From Colias croceus (taxonomy: Eukaryota; Arthropoda; Insecta; Lepidoptera; Pieridae), in assembly GCF_905220415.1 (NCBI RefSeq), contig NC_059549.1, forward strand, positions 434,001 to 498,000: 64,000 bases of DNA. The letters run 5' to 3'. Of this stretch, positions 10,603 to 23,008 are shown piece by piece. The stretch's first letter is position 1. Each line of letters begins with the position of its first letter. The translations under genes were made by a program, and so were the position numbers. Under the pieces are notes generated by a model. That model was given only the letters and a program-made list of their open reading frames with translations, ran no database searches and was not told where the DNA came from.

Positions 10603-13063
10603 CATACTGTATATAGATCTTGTCTGTTAGGAATTGCTATTTTGAATAAGTTCATTAAGTATTATTTTAACAAATGTATTGGAATGGAAAACATGAAATT
10701 ACATTTACCAATATTTTTATTACTAACTAAATAATTAAATGTATAAGTGATATTATTATTTATTACGATGGAAAACGTTGCCCCAAATAGATACTAAATT
10801 ATTTATAAACAATAGTTTTTTTTATTATTATTTAATTGATTCCTATTAACTTCACTGCCGTATCAATACTGATTATTATTATTTTTATATATTCTGACGA
10901 AAAAAACGAATATAATTTAGCCGTAAAAAAATAGACATCGTTTTGATAGAAACACAAATATTATTTTAATTTTAAACAGTCCGAATTTTGTGTTTTTACC
11001 CTAATTAATTTCACAAATGCTAGATACCTAATTTCCAGTATAAAAAGGAATATATTTTCCTTCATTAAGACATCTTTATTATTATTACATACTTAAGTCA
11101 TAAATCTTCTTTATCAAAAATAACCGCGCAATTCAAATGCCGCGTTTCCCTCGCTCTCGTCTAAAAACTTAGTTTTTGTCAGAATATAGGAATTATATTG
11201 GTTTAATGCAAGACAAACTTTATTATTAATATTTTTATTATATTAATGCGTTCATATATCATACAGTTATTGATAAATGCAAGTATTTGAGGTGCCATCA
11301 ATGCGTAGATGCCATGTTTAAATAAAATAAAAAATATACATCTTCAATGTCATTTTAAAATTCGTGTTTTATGCTCTCGTTTTACGTTATTTTTTACGTT
11401 ATTTTTGGCGCCAAACTCTAGATTGTCTTTTGGTCATTTTCGATTGGTGTTAATTCAATAAACAGGCCTAAAACAAAATACCCATATGAAATTACTGAAT
11501 TTTTCAATACAGAACTGTATTCTAACTAATTAAATTGTTATTTTTGTGTATCTGATCATATATGTATTATAAATTATAATTGTTATGGGTTATGGAAGGC
11601 CTTATTTTAAATCATGTAATCTATGATCATTTGAAAGTATTTTACGTTATTTTTTGTTAATATTTACTGGTATCATGCTCGATATGTTTCTCTTTATTTT
11701 TGAAGTATTTATCTATGATTATAAGGATTTTATGAGGTGTCTATGGTTGTTAAAACAATATTCTAATTTTTAATATGACGTAAGATTTTAAACTGCGCAA
11801 AAACCATGCAAGGAGGCTTAATTCTAATCGTAATTAAAATAAATGCCATCTTAGGTTACCAATTTTTATCATAGTTATTTCTAGAATGCTCAGTGTTGCG
11901 ACAACTTTTGAAATAACGACTGACAATATAATTCCGACCAATTCTTATACTGTTTTTATTGCAAATATTGTTTTTAATAACACGGGCATTTATTATTGTG
12001 TCTTATATCTATAGATCTCGATACTACATGAAAATCTCAGTTTACGTGTTTTTTTATTTATTTTCATATTAATTCGAATTGAAGGAATTATTGTATGGTG
12101 CTAAATGTTTTTTTCGCTCAAGTTTTCTGCCTTGTTTTAATGTTGCCTGATTGAAAAACTGTATATATGTGGCAAATATTCGAAATAGAAATAACAACTA
12201 GAAAAAATTAACAAAAAAAATAACAAAATTTGTGTGTATGAACTATGAACCATTTTGAGTACGAACATTTCTTGTTCTATTATTAAAAAAGTCAAATCTT
12301 ATTGCATGTGTACAATATTCGTAGTGAAACAGATAAAATACTGTCTTAATAAATTAATGCATACACATTTGTGGTACTGATATAAGAAGGGGTCTGTAAT
12401 ATTTGCCATTGTGATGTTTCAGACCCTCATTATTTACACCCTATTGCTATAACATCTTAAACATATTCGAAGCTACAAATGTTTGTCTTTGTTTTACCTG
12501 TGTTCTATAATTCGCTAAGAATCAGTAGTTTCTCAATAAACGTAAGTTGCTCACTTTAATTTGATTAAGTAGATATTAAAATTATAATGAGACCAATATA
12601 TAGATCAGTTATGTAAAATATCGTTTATTATATAAATGTTTCATAATATACATTAATATCGGGTAAGCGTCTGAATTATGTTTTTTAATATAGGATTATT
12701 TATCGAGTGTCGAAAATTCCTTTTCATTTATAGTAGACGATATATATTTAAAATGGTATTTGTAACTTACTTATACGGGTACTGTCCAAAATTATATTTT
12801 TTGAAATCATGTTTTCATTGGGTTGGAAATGTATATACTTTATGTTATATTTTTATGGTGATGAGCCGTGATTTTGGGAAATTTACCCGTTGTTTTTATT
12901 GCATCATTCATATATTATCACAATTTATTAAAAATGTTTGTGCCATACATTACATTCTTCTATTGTCTTTTAAACTTAATTTTTCAGTGACTAGTGCAAA
13001 TAATTCATGTATTTGACATTTGTAAGCGTGCTATCTCACTTGCACTCACGGGTTTTGCGAATG

Positions 13064-13089
13064 GCCGCCATATTGTTTTCAATGGCGGC
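13064..13089. repeat. GC-rich hairpin
   Basis: GCCGCCAT at 13064-13071 and ATGGCGGC at 13082-13089 form 8-bp arms around a 10-nt loop, in otherwise AT-rich DNA. Further out, GATTTTGGGAAATTT at 12870-12884 is perfectly inverted at 13101-13115. Confidence 0.45.
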
Positions 13090-13754
13090 AAATAAAAATG
13101 AAATTTCCCAAAATCGAGTGTCTATGGCATTTAGTTGGTTGTGTTGAATGCTTGCGATCATAACTTCAATGCGCACATTTATATTCTATTGTATAAATTT
13201 TTTAATATCAGCATTTGGGATAAATCAGTAAATAAAAATGAGATTCTTCGTAATTATATTATTCACATGTTGACTCTTGATTCGTAAACTTTTACTGATT
13301 TAACCCAAGGCATATCGTAGTTAAATAGATAATTATTAAATAAATTATTGTATATCAATATATAAAGAGATATCTTTACACTGGTGTTTTTATTTTTACC
13401 CCTAATTCCTATGATTCAAAAACATGCTATAAATTATTTTATATTGATTTATGCTTGTCAAAAATAGGAAGAATATTCCACTACATAATACATTCATCTA
13501 AATTCTAATTCAGAAGCATACTGCTATATCTGTACTTCATGTAACTACAGAACGCAGATAATACTATATAACAATTTCTAAAATTTCATTATTCTATTAA
13601 AATTCTGTTAGAATCGCTTTTGAATTTCAATAGAGAACATAATATAATTATGTAACGCAGGTGGCCCCGGCCACCTAGTACTTGCCATACACGCTAAAGT
13701 GGCGCTAAATAACTGATAGAAAACCGTACATAATAAAGTTACATTTATTATACT

Positions 13755-13922
13755 TCTATAATATAAAAATGAATCGCAAAATGTGTTTTCGCATAACTCG
13801 AGAACGGCTGAACCGATTTCGATAATTCTTTTTTTTATTATATTCCTTGAAGTACGAGGATGGTTCTTATGTAGAGAAAACGTAAACATGTACCACGGGC
13901 GAAGCCGGGGCGGACCGCTAGT
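13755..13922 (-). repeat. Family C repeat, inverted
   Basis: Reverse complement of the 7041 copy. Reads CTCGAGAACGGCTGAACCG, then GAAGCCGGGGCGGACCGCTA at its end. Confidence 0.75.
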
Positions 13923-14830
13923 ATTATAATAAATAATTATTGATCTCGTATCTGTGTGATAAATGCTTAAAAGCGACCTAATATTTTGAACTATCTTAGT
14001 AGCATAAATGGCTATTTCTTTTAGTCGTTTCCTTGTTATGCTTATCATGTAACCTGAATTTCACTTTATTGCTTAGAAATTAGAATTGCTATTAACCCCA
14101 GTCAAGTATAACTCGTAGTTAGATAGTTAACGCAAACGCAGGTTAACGAGTTAAACCGAGCTGGAACTTGATTTGGACTGAGGTGGTTAACTTAACTGAA
14201 ACATAAACACTACACTGCAATGCATTATTCGAATGTGTACTTGTGTACCATTTCTATGTCTAAAGTGTTGCGTGGGAAAAAAAGGAAAAATAAAAATCAA
14301 TAAATTTGGAACAAAATTTATTTATATCTTAATTGTACATACAATACTGTTTTAAAATGCTATTGTGTGGTATTAAAGTTCAGAGTCCTAAGTGATAGGT
14401 TTAAAATTAACAATATTGGACGAAAATGCACTTTATCTTTCATTTTATTGTATTTGGTAAGTTAATATCGAAATTAAATAAAAAGGAAAGCTCATCAAAC
14501 ACAGTCCATTTGTCATATTGTCTCACAAAAAATCTCCGCCATAAACAGTTTATTTACAACTTTCAATTAATTTTGTTTTGTAGTATACTACATTATACGT
14601 AATTAAGCGTACAATGTACATTTGACATTAACTGCCGTTACATAAGATTTATATTTGTCTAGAAAGTACTACATGCGTTGAGTAAAACTAGGTTTTAAAT
14701 TTTAATGTTTCGTGATTATGTGTGACAAATAATGTATCCAAATTGACTAAAATTGACCTAAACATAAAGGCATTTACACACTATACAACAGTTTCAATCA
14801 CAAAATCAAAGACTAGGCAATTAAAATATT

Positions 14831-17800
14831 TTATTTGGGTATGTATTTAAGCAACTTGATCTCATGTGTGAGCCACACAGCTAGTGTGAGTAGGGTCAAT
14901 GAACCCGACTGGTGAGTCGCCGCTAAGGGAGTAGGCACGTAGTATAGCAGTGTTAGGAAACCTAATGTTACCTGCAATTAAAAATAAACTTTTTTAGTTT
15001 GTTTCGAACCTTTTAATATCTTATAAAAAAGATGGTGTAATGTAATATCAATTATGTTTTATTAAGTTTTATACTACATGACACAAAGATGTGCATTTTT
15101 AAGCATTTGTGAAGGAATACTCATAATTTAACAAACATACTCTACATAATATTAGTTGAAAGGTAAATAAAACTGAATGTAATTACTAAATGTCAATAGA
15201 AGGCAGAGAGGTGTGCTATATTTTTACATAAGTACCTTAATTAAGAAATATATATATTACTAGGTATCCGCCCGCGGCTTCGCCCGCGCAGTCAAAGAAA
15301 AAAACCCGCATAGTTCCCGTTCCCGTAGGATTTCCGGGATTGCGTTATTTTCCCTGGATAAAAAGTAGCCTATGTCCTTTCTCGGGTATCAAAATATCTC
15401 TATATCAAATTTCATGCAAATTGGTTCAGTAGTTAAGGCGTGATTGAGGACTAGACAGACAGACAGAGTTACTTTTATAATAAATATTATAATATAATAA
15501 TATATAATATATATTAAGTCATTGAGTATATTAAGTATGGCTTCTATATATAGAATATAAAAAAATATAGGATAGTGATATTAGAGTACTTATCAAAAGC
15601 ATAATATTAAAAATTACAAACTAAATACATATTTAATCGATATTCTCACCTGTAACCAAGCCATCGCACCCACTGCATTAGCCACTCGCCTGGCGACTGG
15701 CGACAGTGGCTTGCCCCTCGACATTACCCACAGCACAGTAGCCGCTAACAACGTGCTAGTACCCAGAATCCTATGATCGAACTGCACTGTGGTGGGATTT
15801 TCCGTGAAATTACGCAGTTTAGGACTAAAAGCCAGTATGTCGTCTGGTATCCAATGGTCGCCCATTTTCGGGAACGAATTGTAGACTAGACCCGCGTCTA
15901 GGCCCGCTACGAACGCGCCTGGAAAGATAAAAAAATAAAATTTGAAATAATTATAATTTGTATTAAATAAAATATGATCATTTATTTATCGAGATTTTTT
16001 GTACCATTTGATTCAAAAACTATTCGATCTATTTTTTCACAATTAGAAAGCTACATCTAAACCAAGTAATATGGGTTATTTATTTAGTAGCATCCGAAAT
16101 AATTAGCTTATCTGTTATTCTAAATCTAAATCATAGTTTTGCAATATAATGATTATTATACTTGATATATACATAGAAACTATAATATTAGTTAGTACTA
16201 CCTGCTTGCACAGGCAGTCTTATTATTTATATTTTTATTGAAATTAAGTAACTATCCCATTCTCCACTAAGGTGAATATTAGTGCAAAATTTTATTAAAA
16301 CCGATTCAGCAGTTTCGTTTAGAAACTTTAGACAACACACGTAATTTACATGCATATAATATTTAGATTATAGTAAATTTCCTGTCATGCAAAAATTCAC
16401 AATACAAGAACCACCCACCAGAAAGAGCAGTAATGAACGCCATCCCCTTAACAGTATTCGCAACTGCCGTTAAGGCGCTTAACTCCTTAACTTTCCTATA
16501 CAGGGCCCCAACGGGCGCGGGCCTCAACATCCTCAGGGCCCCAGATAGGAGCCCCGCGTATAAGAGAAATGCTAAACCGAGGTGAGAGGCTAAACGGTAT
16601 TGGGACACCCGGGGCACATCGCAGGGGCCCTGGAAACGGTCCTCAAGGCCCGATTTCACCATGTACCAGCCCATTAGACCCTGGAATGATTAAATAATTG
16701 TTTGCTAATTACATAAGTACAGAACGAACCCCTTTATGTACTAAAACAGGGATAAATTTAGATAACTTACTATAAAACAAAGTCGCTATCACTGTCTATT
16801 CTCCCCATTGTATGCTTCGATCTTAAAAACGATGCAACGGATTTTGATAGTTTTTGAAATGAAACTTCTTTAAGCGTGTTGTGAGTAAAATTTCAAAGTC
16901 ACGTATTGGCAATACCGTCACGCCATAAGAGAATAAGGCGATGAATTTTGTTTCCTTGAATCTTAGTGTCGAATTTTGTTTGCAAAGAAGTTTCACTTCT
17001 GACACGTGTGCTCGGCACACACGCTATTTTTTTAATAGATAGATTGGTTCTTAAGGAAGTTTTTAGTATATTATTTGTGTTTTTTATAAGATATAAAAAA
17101 GCTGGAGGAGGCCTATACCCGAGAAGGGGTTCCAATCAATGGTACTGGTACTGGATGTTACGTCAAAAATGAAAAAAAAATGGAAGAAAAATGAATTAAG
17201 TATTAGTAATAAAAAAATTAAGTTAAAAAAATAGTGTAATTTTAATAAGTAAAACTTTTCTTGTGGATTGGAAATAAACTGGCTTTTTATTTATTATTTA
17301 TTTATTTTATTTGTGAAGTTTTCAACAAATACGCGGAAAATTAGTTAAAACTAGCTTTGCGCCTGCGACTTCGCCCACGTTTTCAAAGAAAAACCCGCAT
17401 AGTTCCCGTTCCCGTGGGATTTCCGGGATAAAACCTAGCCTATAATATTACTCGTGAATAATGTAGCTTTCGAATGGTGAAAGAATTTTTAAAATCGGTC
17501 CAGTAGTTTATGAGCCTATTCATTACAATCAAACAAACAAACAAAGTTTTCCACTTTATAATATTAGTGTAGATTACTCACCTGAGCCCCAACCAGCACA
17601 CAATACCCGGCCACCCTCAACTTCATAGCTTTATCCAAGTACCCTCTGAGCCAGAAGAACGTCGCCGGCAGGAACATGGCGGCCCCGATAGCGCGCCCCC
17701 AGCTGCGGTGAGCGAACTCCATCCACCAGATCCACTTGAACTCGGACAGTGTTATGTTCATGTTTTTGCTGAAAGAAATGAAAATAAATCAAGTTTGAAA

Positions 17801-20608
17801 CGCGTTAGTATCAGCTTAGCTTCAGGTTATTTGTACGGAACTATGGTGTCGTGAGTCCATCTCGCACTTGACCGAATTTTCTAGATGTAATGCTGCCTTA
17901 AAAGCAAGACGAAATAACAGATGAACAAATTTGTAATATAACCTACTATTTACTGAGGGATTCATATATTTTAATATTAAGCTTTTGCATAGCTTCTATC
18001 GCGGACTTTGAGCGCGGGGACCGAATCGAGAAATTCCGTAACGAAAAAACCTCACCCTCCCCACTCCAACGTGCGGAGGTGTGGCTTGAAGGCATAGCAT
18101 GCAATAGCTTTACCGCGGCAGTCCCCGCGTGCCACACGTCTTTTTTTTCTTAACTGTACAACTTATTAACAAATACAAACACATACACAGTGCGAAAAAG
18201 CACTATTTGTTACACTCAAGATATTTTTAAAGCATTCTATGTTATTAAAATATTTAAAAAAACTTAAAAAAAAGTGTCTGGGATGTCCCTGTGTCTGTAT
18301 GTGCCTTTATGTTGTCACGATAACAAGCAAAACACTTCAATCATTGTTATTTCATTTTTAATATGCTTCAGTATTTCGTGGAATTAATAAGCCTTTATCA
18401 CAGTCTAATGTGATGTAGTTTAATTTCAACATTTTAATTTTTTTATCAGTTTTAATCTTTAAATGGTATAAATGTCTCTTCTAATAATTTAATCGCATAC
18501 GATAAATTACTTACTATTTATATTCCGGAAACTGTTTATATATTTCAAACTCTGCCTGCCATTCTTCCTCAGTCCTCGGCAGCTTCTCACCCAGGAGTTT
18601 CCATGTGACCATAGACAGACCTGATTCTGTTAGCCTTGTCACTCCACCTATAGAATATATTGTATTATAGTTAGATAAATTATTGTGAAATAGTAAGAAA
18701 AAACTTTTAGAAAAAGATGAATATTACAATTTCAAATTTATTCTTTACTAACAAATTGTAAGTTGTAGTGATATTATTATTCTTTTCATATTTCTAGAGA
18801 TACTTTTTCACATATAACAATCACGGGCGTTATTTAATTCCAAAAAAAAAGGAAAGTTACATTTTTGTGTAATTTACTTGTTTATATTATTATCTTTTAT
18901 GTGAGACAAATTGAAATTATTTAACTGCCTTTTAAAAGAGTTAATCACAGATACTTTAACTCAAGATTGTTATCTGTGAATCAAGTCATAGTCATTTAAA
19001 TTTTTATATAAATTACAAAGGAATGCTTTTTATATACAATTTCTTTTTTATTGCATTCAAAGCTTATTGTACACTGTGTTATGAAACAAATAAATGATTT
19101 TATTAATATATAACCAACCTGGAGATAATAATAGAGATGGTACATAGAGATAGCTCACAGGCATCACATACTCATTCCACAGTGAAATTGGTGCAGTAGT
19201 TCCTAAGATTAGTACTTTCAAATAAACAAACTCTTAAGCTTTTGTATTAGTTTCTCATTAATATAACATTATCCTCTTTTATTCAGCAAATTTTCAAATT
19301 TAAGGATGCTTTTTTTACTACCCATAATTAAAGGTACGAATCTAATATATTTCTTTTATTTCTTTCTAATAGAAGGGTATAATATTGGGTTTGTAAAATA
19401 AAAGAACTGTGTAATTTTAAGTTCCTTTAATAACAAATTATTAATATTTAAACATATTATTGTTACTATCTCAAAATCATCCTAGATTTTCTTTTTAGAT
19501 CTATGTTCAATAACATAACATGATGAATCTTTCTCCAATCAATACACTTAACTAACTAAAGCCCGAAAAAGATCTTACACAAAATACTAAAACCGCAAAT
19601 GCCAAATTATATCACATTCCAATGAAAAATAACATAAAATCCCCACCAAAACTTCGTTTCATTTCGTACCATTAGTGACTTTAACAATTACATTGACAAC
19701 ATAATAAATACTGTATAAAATAATTAAGTAGCCTACAGCCATACCTAGCACCACCGCTGTGAAAACCATACCACTGCAGCCGAGCAACCAGTAGCCGACT
19801 ATTTTGGTTGATTTTGGTTTTGGTGATGAAGCGCAGAACCTTGCGACAATGCCATTTCTTTTGATTATTTCACTTATCTGTAAGGATGTACTATTTTTAT
19901 TACTAGGTTTACAATAATAAAGAATATGAACTGAATTCAAAGATATTTAGCAATACAATGTCCTTGCTTTATATAAATACTAGGTTTCCGCCCACGGCTT
20001 TGCCCGCGCAGTCAAAGAAAAACCCGCAAAGTTCCCGTTCCCGTGGGATTACCCCAGGATAAAAAGTAGCCTATGTCCTTTCTCGGGTATCAAAATATCT
20101 CCATACCAAATTTCATGAAAATTGGTTCAGTAGTTTAGGCGTGATTGAGTAACAGACAGACAGACAGAGTTACTTTCGCATTTATAATATTAGTATGGAT
20201 AGCAAAGAAAATAATGGACTATATTCTATCAAAGACTTCTAGAAGATCCACAGCGTAAGTTATTCTGTTCAAGTCTATTTTGATTGATTTTGCTTTACAG
20301 CCATCAGTGATCCGATTCCTATATCATATTTGACATACTACATTCATCTCCACTGGAATATAAACTCCAGACCTCACACATTAGTTTTTGCGTAATAATT
20401 AATCACTATAACAGAATACAGTCAAACAAATTGTTGTGAAATCTTGTGGATTACTTACTCTAAGACCCTTAGTCGTGTGGTTCCATTGCGCTGGTGTTAG
20501 CAATTGTCTTGAAGGTAAGGTACCATGGCTTTTTGTACTAGATAACAGGACTCGACTGGGAGCCCTCAAATAATGAGAACATCGACACACCTGTGCTAAA
20601 CTCAGCAT
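14831..20608 (-). CDS. COX15: Cytochrome c oxidase assembly protein COX15 (heme A synthase)
   Basis: COX15 converts heme O to heme A in the inner mitochondrial membrane for cytochrome c oxidase. Seven exons: 20608-20459, 19877-19745, 18647-18515, 17768-17582, 16680-16419, 15918-15650 and 14971-14831. They give 424 residues (human about 410) and every phase closes. The first ~50 residues (MLSLAQVCRC, then R/S/K-rich) look like a mitochondrial presequence. Family stretches include GVTRLTESGLSMVTWKLLGE, MEFAHRSWGR, QYRLASHLGL, LDAGLVYNSFPKMG, NPTTVQFDHRILG and VPTPLAATHQSGSL. The four conserved heme-ligand histidines appear as H159, H234, H337 and H398. Hydrophobic segments match the expected eight-helix topology. 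The AATAAA formed at the stop codon overlaps the reading frame end. Introns contain repeats of families B, A, E and F. Confidence 0.96.
15259..15485 (+). repeat. Family B repeat
   Basis: Head ACTAGGTATCCGCCCGCGGC, then CATAGTTCCCGTTCCCGTAG and GAGGACTAGACAGACAGACA. The tail dissolves into AT repeats. In COX15 intron 6. Confidence 0.75.
16769..16850 (-). repeat. Family E repeat, fragment
   Basis: ACTATAAAACAAAGTCGCTA is the reverse complement of the family E tail, followed by GCAACGGATTTTGAT. It is truncated where the family F element begins. Confidence 0.55.
16857..17032 (+). mobile_element. MITE-like element (family F), degenerate
   Basis: Ends GAAATGAAACTTCTTTAAGC and GCAAAGAAGTTTCACTTCTG are inverted; CACGTGTGCTCGGCACACACG flanks the second end as in other copies. 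In COX15 intron 4. Confidence 0.6.
17350..17574 (+). repeat. Family B/C composite repeat abutting the COX15 exon 4 donor
   Basis: Head ACTAGCTTTGCGCCTGCGAC, then CATAGTTCCCGTTCCCGTGG, then a different 3' half with GAATGGTGAAAGAATTTTT and tail TTATAATATTAGTGTAGAT. The tail ends only a few bases from the splice donor at 17581. Confidence 0.7.
17979..18148 (-). repeat. Family A repeat, copy 2
   Basis: Opposite orientation to copy 1. Begins TAAGCTTTTGCATAGCTTCT and ends GTGCCACACGTCTTTTTTTT. In COX15 intron 3. Confidence 0.75.
19979..20200 (+). repeat. Family B repeat, full-length
   Basis: Head ACTAGGTTTCCGCCCACGGC, middle CCTTTCTCGGGTATCAAAAT and tail TTTATAATATTAGTATGGAT. In COX15 intron 1. 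Confidence 0.8.
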
Positions 20609-21210
20609 TTTACTGAAAAAACGTTGATAATAATTAATCTGGATTAGCTGTTACTTAACTATTATAAGTATTTATCTCAATATCTTGGTTATGTAGTACC
20701 TACCTAAATATTGATTGCGACTATTTATGCAATACTAACCTAAAGCATTTGACAGAATTTGATTAAATAATGAAATTGTTGTTAGTTTCTTCGTCACTTT
20801 CTCTTATAGGATTATATAACTCTTACTATTTAGTTATTTATCAGAGAATTATTAAAATTATTAAAAATATTGTAATTTGTACGTGATGTCTACTTGAGAT
20901 ACCGTGTTATTGACATTGACAAACAAAACGATAACTGACAAGTGACAATTCGTAAATGGCAGTAGGAAAAATTGAAATTTCTGAATTCTGGACCACAGAT
21001 TAGCGTTATTTATTTAGTTTATAAAACTTACCATTGATATATTATTATTTTATACCGGCTTACCGTGGGCTTACCGGACATTGGCGCATTCCCTCGATCA
21101 CCTGATGATTTATACTTTTTTATAATAAAATGTTGAAATGAATTATGAGAAAACAAAAAGTTACTTTTTATTTTTTTCGACAGTTTGACAAATACAAATT
21201 TTAACTACTT
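20609..21210. promoter_or_regulatory. COX15 upstream region and tubulin 3' flank
   Basis: About 600 bp between the COX15 start and the stop of the tubulin gene, both on the minus strand. TGACATTGACAAAC and ACTGACAAGTGACA near 20910-20945 resemble the TGACA-rich stretches upstream of ALKBH6/UBTD and SDR. A TTTATT word near 21168 could be the tubulin AATAAA signal on the minus strand. Confidence 0.4.
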
Positions 21211-23008
21211 TCACGTATCCATTTCCTTGTAATCATTTGATAAGGCTTGAATATTATGATACGCATTTTTAAATTCCCCTTCTTCTAAACCTTCTCCAAC
21301 GTAGTGATGAACAAACGCCCTTTTAGCGTACATTAGAGAAAATTTCTTGCATAAATGCTCCCATGCAATTCTTATTGCTGATGAATTTGATACCATAGTT
21401 ACTGCTCTTTGTAACGCAGCCAAGTCACCACCAGGCACAGTAATCGGTGGTTGATTATTTACACCTATCTGTCAAAGAAAAACATTACAACGTCTTCTTA
21501 CACACGTATTAACATCAATGGATCAAATTGTATGGTATTGTATATTTGTTAAAAGTAAGGTTGCTACCTTGAAACCAGTAGGTGACCAAGACACAAACTT
21601 AATCGAGCGCATGCTTTTTATTTGATTTATAGCTAGGTTTATATCATTGGGATTAACATCGCCCCTGAATAGCACACAGCAAGACATGTAACTTCCTTTT
21701 CGGGGATCGCACTTGACCATTTGATTAGCTGGTTCAAAACATGACATCATCAACTGTTGTGTTGTGTTAGTTTCGTGTTGTGCCCTTGTTGGAGGTACAA
21801 ATGGGGCAAAGGTGACGAGAGGGAAATGAATTCTGGGATATGGAATCAAATTCGTCCGAAATTCAACAAGTTCAACGTTTAGGGAGCCTTCGAATCTTAA
21901 AGATGCTGTCATACAAGATATTACCTTAAATAATAAAAATAATTATTGAAATATTGTTAATATTCTGTTACCTACTCCATAAAATATATTTTAGCCAAAA
22001 ACTATTTCACCTGTGCAATCAGTCTATTTAAATTTGTATATGTCGGCCGTGGAACGTCTAAATGCCTTGCTAATATTTCATACAAAGCTTCGTTATCGAA
22101 GATAAAACAGACATCTTCTGTATCCATACATGCGTGAGCAGTCAGAACGCATCGCAAATTCGATTTTCGACAGCTTCCGATAATCCCTAGCAATGCTTTC
22201 TAGTAATAGTGCTGTGAAGCCTGAGCCAGTGCCTCCACCAAAGGATCGAAACACGATAAAGCCTTGTAAATGATGACAGTCTTCAGCGGCAAGTCGGATC
22301 CGATTTAAGGCTACGTCTATCATTTCACGTCCAACACCAAAATAGCCTCGAGCGAAGTTGCTCGCAGCATCTTCTTTTCCAGTAAGCAGCGATTTTGAGT
22401 TAAATAGCTGTCGATATGTGCCATGTCGTATTTCATCTGCATTGAAAATAATTTAATTAGTAGGTATAAGCAATACTAGGAGAAGAAAATTACTATCTAG
22501 ATTCTAGAGTGTAGAGTCTAGAGTCTAGACGAGTCTAGAAGAGTCTAGACTATAGACTGTTCTAGACTATTCCTTCTGTGACCGTGGCTTTGCTAGCGCG
22601 TACCGTACGATATGTTATAAGCAACTGAGCCGTCAGAAATGTAACGGACCAACCAACCGGAAAAAAAACTGTGAAAAAAGCATAGCATTTACTCTACTTC
22701 ATACCTATAGGAGTAGGTTCTAAGTCAATCATAACAACTCTGGGTACAACTTTTCCTCCGGCAGTACTGCTAAAGAATGATGCACAGCTTTGTTCATCGC
22801 CACTAAATAACATAATTCCATCCGGTCGAATGCCATGTTCCAAACAATAGAGCTCCCAACAAGCATTTGCAACTTGTACTCCTGACTGTCCTATATGTAT
22901 GTGAATAACTTCTTTCTAGGAGATATTAATATTTCTTTAGGAAATTATAAAACTATATAGGTAATTTATGAATAGAAAGTAACCGTTGAATCAACTTACT
23001 ATCGTCAT
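21211..23008 (-). pseudogene. Divergent alpha-tubulin, frameshifted by a deletion
   Basis: Alpha-tubulin is the GTP-binding partner of beta-tubulin in microtubules. Exons on the minus strand: 23008-23000 (MTI, a tiny first exon as is common in alpha-tubulin genes), 22915-22705, 22436-22011, 21924-21568 and 21468-21211. Clear family stretches are NACWELYCLEHGI, HGTYRQLFNSKSLLTGKEDA, SFGGGTGSGFTALLL (the GTP-contacting loop), RPTYTNLNRLIAQ, CFEPANQMVKCDPRKGSYMS and LMYAKRAFVHHYVGEGLEEG. In exon 3 (near 22165) the frame that ends KIEFAM is cut; the next homologous residues, VLTAHACMDTEDV, lie in another frame. Compared with the family about 47 nt, covering the YPAPQV..VVEPYN region, are absent. 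The deleted part cannot be an intron. Introns are retained, so this is not a processed copy. It diverges strongly from canonical alpha-tubulin and ends early (KEMDT). It may be a decayed or testis-type gene, or the deletion may be an assembly or allele error. Confidence 0.75.
22496..22569. repeat. Short tandem array of TCTAGA/GAGTCTAGA units
   Basis: Seven or more overlapping GTCTAGA-type words within about 75 bp, in the intron between tubulin exons 2 and 3. The unit is palindromic, so the stretch can fold in many registers. Confidence 0.7.

Larger units (their letters stand above)
9488..14830. other. Convergent intergenic region between UBTD and COX15
   Basis: About 5.3 kb of very AT-rich sequence. 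It must include both 3'UTRs, but no obvious single polyadenylation point stands out among many AATAAA words. I see no exon-like stretch. Short ORFs such as 12678-13016 are low-complexity, F/Y/I-rich and have no family features. It contains the retroposon tail, an inverted repeat at 10441-10602, a family C copy at 13755-13922 and small hairpins near 13064-13089. Confidence 0.55.

Noticed and set aside
12678..13016. 112-codon open frame in the UBTD/COX15 gap
   Set aside because: Composition follows the AT-rich DNA (F, Y, I, K, L), with no domain, splice context or homology I can see.
13608..14048. 146-codon open frame, minus strand
   Set aside because: It runs through an inverted family C repeat; the reading frame is an accident of that repeat.
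14094..14206. Imperfect inverted GTTAAC/AGTC words as a small MITE
   Set aside because: Arms match only in short pieces; not enough to define an element.
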